Positions 8,798 to 17,510 of a stretch of 64,000 bases of DNA are shown here, one piece after another. The number at the start of each line of letters is the position of its first letter. Within the stretch, counting starts at the first letter, position 1. The stretch covers positions 1,364,001-1,428,000 of the forward strand of contig NZ_CP075691.1 in NCBI RefSeq assembly GCF_020026305.1. The letters run 5' to 3'. The translations under genes and the position numbers were made by a program. The DNA is from Streptomyces sp. 135. GTDB taxonomy: Bacteria > Actinomycetota > Actinomycetes > Streptomycetales > Streptomycetaceae. A model generated the notes under the pieces. It did no database searches, was not told the origin of the DNA, and saw nothing but the letters and a program-made list of their open reading frames with translations.

Positions 8798-8841
8798 GGC
8801 TGATCCTCAGGGCGTACGAAGGGGCAGGTGGGGTCCGTTAG

Positions 8842-8871
8842 ACGGTACGGTCGGCGGCCTTACCGGGACAA
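8842..8871 (-). promoter_or_regulatory. Promoter of the davAB operon
   Basis: Read leftward, TTGTCC (8866-8871) and TACCGT (8842-8847) are spaced 18 bases apart, a good match to HrdB-type promoters. Transcription would start near 8835, leaving a leader of about 38 bases before the amidase ATG. The TTGCG boxes sit just upstream of the -35. Confidence 0.55.
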
Positions 8872-8879
8872 GGCGCGAG

Positions 8880-8941
8880 CGTTGCGGGCAGCCGCGCGAT
8901 CCGTTGCGCGTGGCGGGTCATCGGCGGTGATTCGTTGCGCG
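8880..8941. promoter_or_regulatory. Array of three TTGCG boxes, probable Lrp-type regulator site
   Basis: TTGCG occurs at 8882, 8904 and 8935, that is 22 and 31 bases apart, or two and three helical turns. Two of the boxes extend to CGTTGCGCG. The first box begins exactly 10 bases upstream of the -35 of the davAB promoter. The same arrangement is found before the permease-regulator operon. Lrp/AsnC proteins bind as multimers to phased half-sites, and the Lrp gene is 1 kb away. Binding is inferred. Confidence 0.55.
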
Positions 8942-9121
8942 GGGAGACGCGCCTCACGTATCAGCGGTCTCCACCTGCGGGCGCAGGGCCCGCGCGGCCG
9001 TCCCCGCCGCGCGGGGGAAGCGGAGTGCCGCCCGTGGCCGGACGTGCCGGGCCCCCGTTCCGCGAGAGCGTGATGACACCCGGAGAGACCGGGTCAACGC
9101 CTGGCAGAGGGAAGGCCTCCC

Positions 9122-9751
9122 ATGAGCCGTACGACCATCGACCGCGTCCTCGACCGCCGCCGCGCCCTGGCGGTGGGCGCCGCGCTCCTCATGACCGCGG
9201 GGGTGGCGGGCGTGGCCGTCGCGTCCGGGGAGGACGCGTCACGCCCCGCCTCGTCGGCCGCAGCGCCCCACACGGCCGACAAGGCCACCAAGCGCGAGGC
9301 CGCCGCGCTCACCGGCACGGCGAAGATGTACCGCAAGACGACGGAGGACGTGACGTTCACCTTCGACGCGCATCTGGCGGCTCGGGACAACGGCGACCCG
9401 TCGAAGGCGACCGGCACCTTCCGCTTCGTCCATCTGGACAAGCCGGGCGGCGAGGGCGGCTGGGCGAAGGGCCGCATCGACTGCCTGATGACGGGCGGCA
9501 AGGTGGCCACGGCGACCGGGATCATCACCGCCACCAACCTGAGGGACATCAAGGGCGGCCGGGTCGGCTTCACGGTCCACGACACGGGCGGCACCGACCG
9601 CGTGGGCTACAGCTGGGCGGCCGTGGGCGGCCCCGACGGCACGAAGAACCTCCCGAAGTGCACCAGCTCGGCCCCGCACGAGAAGGTCAAGAGCGGCACG
9701 GGCGACTTCCACGTAACCCCGTGGAAGGTCCCGTACCCGAAGGCCCCGTAA
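9122..9751 (+). CDS. Secreted protein of unknown function
   Basis: This is a 209-residue protein with a clear export signal. Arginines (DRVLDRRRALA) are followed by a hydrophobic core ending around VAGVAVASGEDA (residues 30-40), giving a mature protein of about 170 residues. The mature part has one cysteine in RIDCLMTGGKVATATGII and a second near the C-terminus (LPKCTSS), which could form a disulfide. The centre (TGTFRFVHLDKPGGEGGWAKG) resembles other exported Streptomyces proteins of unknown role. I recognise no enzyme motif. GAGGGAAGG precedes the ATG. It lies between the two lysine-related operons on the opposite strand, and nothing in the sequence links it to them. Confidence 0.75.
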   Translation: MSRTTIDRVLDRRRALAVGAALLMTAGVAGVAVASGEDASRPASSAAAPHTADKATKREAAALTGTAKMYRKTTEDVTFTFDAHLAARDNGDPSKATGTFRFVHLDKPGGEGGWAKGRIDCLMTGGKVATATGIITATNLRDIKGGRVGFTVHDTGGTDRVGYSWAAVGGPDGTKNLPKCTSSAPHEKVKSGTGDFHVTPWKVPYPKAP

Positions 9752-9824
9752 GGCACGCGGGGACCTGCGCACCCCGCCCCCACCAACCCGCACTCGCACC
9801 CGCACCCGCCCGCAAACCGACCAG

Positions 9825-10280
9825 CTACGCCGGCGACCCCGAAGAAAACCTCCGCATCAACGGCGAAAGCACCAGCACCGACCGCGTCCGCTCAACGAAC
9901 GGCTCCCCCGCGATCCGCTCAAGCACCCGCTCGAAATGCCGCATGTCCGCGGCGAAGACCTGAACGATCGCGTCCGCGTCCCCCGTGACGGTGGAGGCGG
10001 ACGCGATCTCCGGGTACCGCTCGAGCCCCCGCTTGATCGCCTCCGGCGAGGTATTGCGGCGACAGTAGATCTCGATGAACCCCTCGGTCTCCCAGCCGAG
10101 AGCCGCCGGGTCCACCCGCACCGTGAAGCCCGTGATGGCTCCGGTGGCCCGCAGCCGGTCGACGCGCCGCTTGACGGCGGGCGCGGAGAGCCCGACCAGC
10201 TGGCCGATGTCGGCGTAGGAGCGGCGGGCGTCCTCGGCGAGGGCGTGCACGATGCGTTCGTCGAGATCGTTCAGTCGCAC
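9825..10280 (-). CDS. Lrp/AsnC family regulator
   Basis: This is a 151-residue regulator with an N-terminal winged helix-turn-helix (residues 1-60; RSYADIGQLVGLSAPAVKRR contains the recognition helix). A C-terminal RAM ligand-binding domain follows (about 65-140; ASASTVTGDADAIVQVFAAD). The GTG at 10280 is chosen because RLNDLDERIVHALAED is the normal family N-terminus. The 30 residues encoded upstream overlap the permease gene and look random. It follows the APC permease by 10 bases and is probably cotranscribed with it. Given the neighbours, it is likely to sense lysine or another cationic amino acid and to act at the TTGCG arrays. That role is inference. Confidence 0.88.
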   Translation of the reverse strand: MRLNDLDERIVHALAEDARRSYADIGQLVGLSAPAVKRRVDRLRATGAITGFTVRVDPAALGWETEGFIEIYCRRNTSPEAIKRGLERYPEIASASTVTGDADAIVQVFAADMRHFERVLERIAGEPFVERTRSVLVLSPLMRRFSSGSPA

Positions 10281-10290
10281 GGGGGGTCGA

Positions 10291-11754
10291 TCACTTTTCT
10301 GCTGTGGCCAATCGGGAGCGGCGCATGCCGTACAGGAAGTAGAACACGAGGCCGACAGCCATCCAGACACCGAACACGACCCACGTCACGGAGTCGAGGC
10401 TGAACATGTTGTACGCGCAGAAGCCGAAGCCGAGCACCGGGAAGAGCCAGCCGAGCGGCACCCGGAAGGTGCGCGGCATGTCCGGGCGGGTGCGGCGCAG
10501 CACGATCACGGCGATGTTGACCAGGCCGAAGGCGAAGAGCGTGCCGATGCTGGTGGCGTCGACGAGCTTGCCGAGCGGGATGACCGAGGCGAGCGCGGCG
10601 CAGAACAGCGACACGATGACGGTGTTCACGCGGGGCGTGCCCGTCTTCTTGCTGACCTTGCCGAAGGCCTTGGGGACGAGGCCGTCGCGCGACATGGCGA
10701 ACAGCACGCGGGTCTGGCCGTAGAGGACGGTCAGGACGACGGACGCGATGGAGATGACCGCGCCGGCGGCGAGCAGCGTGCCCCAGAAGTTCTGGCCGCT
10801 GACGTCGTTCATGATCGCGGCGAGCGTGGCCTCGGAGCCCTCGAAGTCCTTCCAGTTCCAGGCGCCGACGGCGACGGCCGCGACCAGGACGTAGAGGGCC
10901 GTGACGATGATCAGCGAGAGCATGATCGCGCGCGGCAGGTCGCGCTGCGGGTTCTTCGCCTCCTCACCGGCGGTGGAGGCGGCGTCGAAGCCGATGTACG
11001 AGAAGAACAGGCTCGCGGCGGCGGCGCTGACGCCGGCCGTGCCGAGCGGCATGAAGTCCGAGTAGTTGCCGGACTTGAAGCCCATGAAGCCGATGGTGCA
11101 GAAGAGCACGAGCGCGGCGATCTTCACGATGACCATGACCGTGTTGGCCGTCGCCGACTCCTTGGCGCCGCCGAGCAGGAACACCATGGCCAGCAGCACG
11201 ACGATCAGGCCGGGCAGGTTGATGACGCCGCCCTCGCCGGGTGCGGAGGAGAGCACGTCGGGGATGGTGACGCCGATGGTCCCGTCGAGGAGTTCGTTGA
11301 GGTACTCGCCCCAGCCGACGGCGACGGCCGCGACCGAGACGCCGTACTCCAGGACGAGACACCAGCCGCAGACCCAGGCGATGAGTTCGCCCATCGTTGC
11401 GTACGCGTACGAGTATGAGGAGCCCGCGACGGGTATGGAGCCCGCCAGTTCCGCGTACGAGAGTGCCGAGAAGAGGGCGGTGAGTCCGGCGATCACGAAC
11501 GACACGGTCACGGCGGGGCCGGCCTTGGGGACGCTCTCGCCGAGGACGACGAAGATGCCGGTGCCGAGCGTGGCACCGATGCTGATCATGGTGAGCTGCC
11601 ACATGCCGAGGGAGCGCCTCAGCGAGCCTCCCTCACCCTGGCCACCCTCCGCGACCAGGAGTTCCACCGGCTTGCGGCGCATCAAACGGCCGCCGAGCCC
11701 GGAGAGGCCCGGGGGGCTTGGGCGGTTCTGCGGGGGTGCGCCTTGGTCGAGCAC
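10291..11754 (-). CDS. APC amino acid permease, cationic amino acid type
   Basis: This is a 487-residue member of the amino acid-polyamine-organocation superfamily, with about twelve helices. Helix 1 shows the substrate-binding turn ISIGATLGTGIFVVLG (about residues 56-71), as in the YhdG/CAT group. The loop AAASLFFSYIGFDAASTAGEEAKNP is the second signature. The gene starts at GTG 11754, 7 bases after AAGGAG. It is the first gene of an operon with the Lrp-type regulator. With the davA/davB-like genes next door, lysine uptake is the most sensible substrate, but the CAT group also carries arginine, ornithine and neutral amino acids. Confidence 0.85.
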   Translation of the reverse strand: MLDQGAPPQNRPSPPGLSGLGGRLMRRKPVELLVAEGGQGEGGSLRRSLGMWQLTMISIGATLGTGIFVVLGESVPKAGPAVTVSFVIAGLTALFSALSYAELAGSIPVAGSSYSYAYATMGELIAWVCGWCLVLEYGVSVAAVAVGWGEYLNELLDGTIGVTIPDVLSSAPGEGGVINLPGLIVVLLAMVFLLGGAKESATANTVMVIVKIAALVLFCTIGFMGFKSGNYSDFMPLGTAGVSAAAASLFFSYIGFDAASTAGEEAKNPQRDLPRAIMLSLIIVTALYVLVAAVAVGAWNWKDFEGSEATLAAIMNDVSGQNFWGTLLAAGAVISIASVVLTVLYGQTRVLFAMSRDGLVPKAFGKVSKKTGTPRVNTVIVSLFCAALASVIPLGKLVDATSIGTLFAFGLVNIAVIVLRRTRPDMPRTFRVPLGWLFPVLGFGFCAYNMFSLDSVTWVVFGVWMAVGLVFYFLYGMRRSRLATAEK

Positions 11755-11865
11755 GCGCTGGCTCCTTCATCGCTGCCGGTCACGGCGGCGGGGACCCGTG
11801 GCACCCGTGTCGGAAGACGGGAACCACCGAGCAGGCAGTCCCCGCCACACCACGTTCAGCGCCTG

Positions 11866-11895
11866 ACTCTAAGGTCCGCGCCTTCCCGACCGTAA
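11866..11895 (-). promoter_or_regulatory. Promoter of the permease-lrp operon
   Basis: Read leftward, TTACGG (11890-11895) and TAGAGT (11866-11871) are 18 bases apart. The -10 is an exact TAGRRT match; the -35 is weak, which would fit an activated promoter. The leader to the GTG at 11754 is about 105 bases. Confidence 0.5.
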
Positions 11896-11905
11896 TGCAG
11901 CAACC

Positions 11906-11982
11906 TTGCGCAACACCAGTTGATCATTGCGCACTTCCGTCATATGTGCGTCTTCGTTGCGCGGTCCGTTTCGTCCGTTGCG
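11906..11982. promoter_or_regulatory. Array of four TTGCG boxes, probable Lrp-type regulator site
   Basis: TTGCG begins at 11906, 11927, 11957 and 11978, so the spacings are 21, 30 and 21 bases. The first box is the palindrome TTGCGCAA, and the third extends to CGTTGCGCG as in the davAB array. The first box starts exactly 10 bases upstream of the -35 of the permease promoter, as at davAB. One regulator bound along one DNA face would explain this. Confidence 0.58.
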
Positions 11983-12005
11983 TTCCGCCCTTTTCGCGAC
12001 AACGA

Positions 12006-12043
12006 CGAAAGGCCCCCTCGGGGTGTTCCGACGGGGCCTTTCG
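12006..12043 (-). terminator. Intrinsic terminator of guaB1
   Basis: CGAAAGGCCCC (12006-12016) and GGGGCCTTTCG (12033-12043) form a perfect 11-bp stem. It lies 24 bases past the guaB1 stop codon and separates that gene from the permease promoter region. Confidence 0.8.
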
Positions 12044-12066
12044 TGAGATGTCCGGTACGGAGGTGA

Positions 12067-14022
<1,956 letters not shown>

Positions 14023-14901
14023 ATGAAGGGCATCATTCTGGCCGGGGGCAATGGCACCCGGCTCTACCCGTTAACGTACGCCGTGTCGAAGCAGATACTC
14101 CCGGTGTACAACAAACCCCTGATCTATTATCCGCTCTCGGCACTCATGCTGGGCGGCATACAGGAAATCCTTGTCATCTCTTCGCCACGGCATCTGGGCA
14201 CGTTCCGCGATCTACTCGGGGACGGCAGCCAACTCGGCCTGAGCATAGAATACGCCGAGCAGGCGGAGGCGAATGGCATCGCCGAGGCATTCATCATCGG
14301 CGCGGAATTCATCGGCGATGACGCCGTGACGCTGGTGCTCGGCGACAACATCTTCCACGGTCCCGGCCTTGGCAGAATGATCCAGGCCGAGACGCGGAAC
14401 GTCGACGGCTGCGTCCTCTTCGGCTATTCGGTCGGAGATCCCGAGCGGTACGGCATCGGCGAGGTGGACGCCGACGGGCAGCTCGTCTCCCTGGAGGAGA
14501 AGCCCACGTCACCCCGGTCCAACCTGGCCATCACCGGCCTGTACGTGTACGGCAACGACGTCGTGGACGTGGCCAAGAACCTGCGGCCGTCGCGCCGCGG
14601 CGAGCTGGAGATCACCGATGTGAACCGCGTCTACCTGGAGCAGGGCAGGGCCAGGATGGTCAACCTGGGACGCGGGTTCGCCTGGCTGGACACCGGCACC
14701 CACGACTCCCTCCTCCAGGCCTCGCAGTTCGTGCAGACGCTGGAGCAGCGTCAGGGGGTACGGATAGCGTGCCTGGAGGAGATCGCTTTCCGTATGGACT
14801 TCATCGACGCCGCGGCCTGTTATGACCTCGGCAGTCGGCTGGGGAAAACCGATTACGGAAAGTATCTGATGGATATTTCCCGACAAGCCCGTCAAGACTG
14901 A
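14023..14901 (+). CDS. rmlA: Glucose-1-phosphate thymidylyltransferase
   Basis: This is a 292-residue enzyme that joins glucose-1-phosphate and dTTP to dTDP-glucose, the first step to 6-deoxysugars. The nucleotide-binding signature GGNGTRLYPLT is at residues 8-18. VLGDNIFHG and GEVDADGQLVSLEEKP are further hallmarks, and the length is normal. ATG 14023 (MKGIILAGG) is the start; the open frame extends 33 codons upstream, but those do not resemble the family. Codon 17 is TTA (14071-14073), the rare leucine codon read by the bldA tRNA, so translation may depend on developmental state. It is followed after 10 bases by rmlB. The two enzymes would feed the sugar of the PKS product. Confidence 0.93.
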   Translation: MKGIILAGGNGTRLYPLTYAVSKQILPVYNKPLIYYPLSALMLGGIQEILVISSPRHLGTFRDLLGDGSQLGLSIEYAEQAEANGIAEAFIIGAEFIGDDAVTLVLGDNIFHGPGLGRMIQAETRNVDGCVLFGYSVGDPERYGIGEVDADGQLVSLEEKPTSPRSNLAITGLYVYGNDVVDVAKNLRPSRRGELEITDVNRVYLEQGRARMVNLGRGFAWLDTGTHDSLLQASQFVQTLEQRQGVRIACLEEIAFRMDFIDAAACYDLGSRLGKTDYGKYLMDISRQARQD

Positions 14902-14911
14902 AAGGCGTCCA

Positions 14912-15886
14912 GTGCGCATAGTTGTCACCGGTGGTGCCGGCTTCATCGGATCGAATTTCGTCAGGCACGCGGTGCAGGGTGCATATCCGGCCCTCGCGGG
15001 AGCCGATGTGGTGGTGCTCGACAAGCTCACCTACGCGGGCCGGAAAGAAAACCTCACCCCGGTCCTCGACAATCCCTCGCTGCGTTTCGTGGAGGGCGAT
15101 ATCTGCGACGCCCCCTTGATGCGTGACGTGCTGCGCGACAGCGATCTCGTCGTGCATTTCGCCGCCGAGTCGCACGTCGACCGCTCCATTTCCGGGGCCG
15201 AGGAGTTCGTGCGGACCAATGTACTCGGGACGCAGACGCTCCTGAGTGCCGCCCTGGAGGCGGGCGTGGGGAAATTCGTGCATGTCTCGACCGATGAGGT
15301 GTACGGCTCGCTCGACGCCGAAGGGACGCCATGGACGGAAGAGGCACCCCTCTCCCCGAACTCTCCTTATGCGGCGTCGAAGGCCTCCTCCGACCTGATG
15401 GCTCTCGCTTTTCAGCGGACGCATGGACTTCCGGTCTGTGTCACCCGCGGTTCCAACACTTATGGCCCGTATCAGTATCCCGAGAAGATAATCCCGCTGT
15501 TCGTCTCCCGTCTGCTGGCCGGCCAGAAGGTGCCGCTCTATGGGGACGGCACGCATGTACGGGACTGGCTGCACGTCGACGACCACTGCCAGGGCATCGC
15601 GCTGGTCGCCGCGGGCGGCGAACCCGGCGAGGTCTACAACGTCGGCGGCGGCACGGAGCTGACCAACCGCGCGCTGACCGGGCGACTGCTCGACCTGCTC
15701 GGCAAGGACACGTCGATGGTGGAGCGGGTGACCGACCGCAAGGGCCACGACCGGCGGTACGCGATGGACATCTCCAAGATCTCCGGCGCCCTGGGCTACA
15801 AGCCGGCGGTGCCGTTCGACGACGGGCTCGCGGCGACGGTCGACTGGTACCGGCAGCACCACGGCCTGTGGGCGGACGGCGCGTAA
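14912..15886 (+). CDS. rmlB: dTDP-glucose 4,6-dehydratase
   Basis: This is a 324-residue extended short-chain dehydrogenase that turns dTDP-glucose into dTDP-4-keto-6-deoxyglucose using bound NAD. The GGAGFIG coenzyme motif (residues 7-13), the catalytic T127-D128-E129 (VSTDEVYG) and Y153/K157 (YAASK) are all present. It starts at GTG 14912 with GAAAGGCG just before. It lies 10 bases after rmlA in the same operon. The later sugar-modifying enzymes and the glycosyltransferase are not in the window. A strong hairpin follows the stop codon. Confidence 0.94.
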   Translation: MRIVVTGGAGFIGSNFVRHAVQGAYPALAGADVVVLDKLTYAGRKENLTPVLDNPSLRFVEGDICDAPLMRDVLRDSDLVVHFAAESHVDRSISGAEEFVRTNVLGTQTLLSAALEAGVGKFVHVSTDEVYGSLDAEGTPWTEEAPLSPNSPYAASKASSDLMALAFQRTHGLPVCVTRGSNTYGPYQYPEKIIPLFVSRLLAGQKVPLYGDGTHVRDWLHVDDHCQGIALVAAGGEPGEVYNVGGGTELTNRALTGRLLDLLGKDTSMVERVTDRKGHDRRYAMDISKISGALGYKPAVPFDDGLAATVDWYRQHHGLWADGA

Positions 15887-15907
15887 CGCGCCCCGCTCCG
15901 GAACCCC

Positions 15908-15953
15908 GGACGGTGCCGGGCCACAGCTTCGCGGCTGCGGCCCGGCACCGTCC
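15908..15953. terminator. Bidirectional terminator between rmlB and the ABC genes
   Basis: GGACGGTGCCGGGCC (15908-15922) pairs perfectly with GGCCCGGCACCGTCC (15939-15953), giving a 15-bp stem with a 16-base loop. It lies between two convergent genes and can serve both. Confidence 0.85.
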
Positions 15954-15968
15954 TCGTGGGCGCGCCCG

Positions 15969-17510
15969 TCAGCTCTGCGCGGGCGTCCTCGGGGTCACAC
16001 CGGTAGCCGTGACCTCCAACAGGCTGTCGCACGGCGGCAGTTCAGCGCCGATGCCCGCGATCAGCCAGCAGGTGCGGTCACGGGTGACCTCCGCGAGCAG
16101 CTCGGCAAGGTGCGCGTCGGCGACGAACGGGTCCGTGCCCGCGGTGGCGTCCACGACCACCAGCGACGGGTCGTCCCGCAGAGCCCGCAGCAGCGCGAGC
16201 CGCCAGCGGTCCCGCTCGGACAGCGCCGCCTCCTCGTCCACCGCGGCCCGCAGCCGGTCGAGCGCCTCGCGCACGCCGGGCCGCTCCGCCGACCCCTCGG
16301 GGAAGGAGCCGAGCACCAGGGCCGCCTCCTCGCGGGTGAGGCCCGGTGCCTGCGGGGAGACCCGGGCGATGTGCCCTTCGACCACGGGCGGGGCGAGGGC
16401 GGCGACGTCCGTGCCGCCGATCCGCACCTGCCCCGAGGTCGGGGTGACATCACCGGTCAGCAGGTCGCCGAGGAGCAGCCGGATGCCGTCGGGGGCGCCG
16501 AGGAGCGCCGTGGTGGTGCCGTCCGCGGTCGCGAAGGAGACCCCGTCGAGCACCGCCGTGCCCTCGACCGTCAGGCCCACACCGTCGAAGACGACGTCGG
16601 CGCTGCCGGGCCAGTCGGCGGCAGGGCGGTCGTCGTGCGCGCCGCCCTCCTCGTGCGTGCCGAGGAGCTTGCCGATGCCGGCCATCACCTCGCGGGCGTT
16701 CATGATGGTGCTCGTCAACAGGACGGCCTCCATCATGGGCCGGTAGGTGAGCACCGCCAGGACGATCAGCGCGACGCCCTCCGTCCCGGACAGGCCGTCG
16801 TCGCCGGCGGCCAGCCAGGCGCACACACCGACCGCGGCGCAGGCGGCGAGTTCGACCACACGCCACAGCAGCACCTCGCCGGTGGCGGGCAGCACGTGGC
16901 CGCCGGAGTGCGGCGTGCCCGGCTTTCCGTAGCTCCGCCGCAGCCACTCCGCCCCGTCCGGCTCCTCGCGCCGCACGAGCAGCCGGGCCACGAGGAGGGA
17001 GCACAGCGCGAGGACGGCCAGGCCCCCGGCCAGCGTCAGCGCGACGCGTACGTCGAAGAAGGCGCTGATGACGATCACCGTCAGCGGGGTGGCGACGGCC
17101 GCGACCGCCGGGCGCAGCACGTGGGCGGGCAGGCCCATCAGGACCACGACCGCGGTGCCGTCGAGCGCCGCGAGCCGGTCGGAGTGGCTCGCGTCGAGCT
17201 CCCGGTTGGGCAGCTTCTGCGTGCGCTCGGCGACCGCCCTGTGCAGGGTGGTCACCAGCTCGGCGCCCAGGTCGTTGCCCATCGGCACGCTGCGGTGGTG
17301 GAGGACCCCGTACACCACACCGGCGGCGGCCATGACGCCGATCCAGGTCCAGGGCACCGCCGCGCCGGGCGTGAGCAGGTCCTCGGTGACCGGCACCACC
17401 AGGGCGAAAGCGACGCCCTGGATCACGGAGCCGACCAGCAGGAACAGGCACAGCGAGCGCAGCGCCCGCCGCCCCGTGGCGTGCAGGAAGAGAGCGAGTA
17501 CGGGCCTCAT
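15969..17510 (-). CDS. ABC half-transporter with degenerate ATPase domain (second of pair)
   Basis: This is a 513-residue protein with an N-terminal membrane domain (about residues 1-300, several strongly hydrophobic helices) fused to a nucleotide-binding-like domain (about 325-513). The Walker A position reads ALLGAPDGIRLLLG near residue 337, lacking the GKS/T. The signature position reads LSERDRWRLALLRAL instead of LSGGQ. Walker B reads LVVVDATAG without the catalytic glutamate, and no H-loop histidine is visible (CWLIAGIGAELPP). Its ATG overlaps the stop of the preceding ABC gene by 4 bases. It is probably a subunit of a heterodimeric exporter for the polyketide, but ATP hydrolysis by this subunit looks impossible. 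Confidence 0.8.
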   Translation of the reverse strand: MRPVLALFLHATGRRALRSLCLFLLVGSVIQGVAFALVVPVTEDLLTPGAAVPWTWIGVMAAAGVVYGVLHHRSVPMGNDLGAELVTTLHRAVAERTQKLPNRELDASHSDRLAALDGTAVVVLMGLPAHVLRPAVAAVATPLTVIVISAFFDVRVALTLAGGLAVLALCSLLVARLLVRREEPDGAEWLRRSYGKPGTPHSGGHVLPATGEVLLWRVVELAACAAVGVCAWLAAGDDGLSGTEGVALIVLAVLTYRPMMEAVLLTSTIMNAREVMAGIGKLLGTHEEGGAHDDRPAADWPGSADVVFDGVGLTVEGTAVLDGVSFATADGTTTALLGAPDGIRLLLGDLLTGDVTPTSGQVRIGGTDVAALAPPVVEGHIARVSPQAPGLTREEAALVLGSFPEGSAERPGVREALDRLRAAVDEEAALSERDRWRLALLRALRDDPSLVVVDATAGTDPFVADAHLAELLAEVTRDRTCWLIAGIGAELPPCDSLLEVTATGVTPRTPAQS

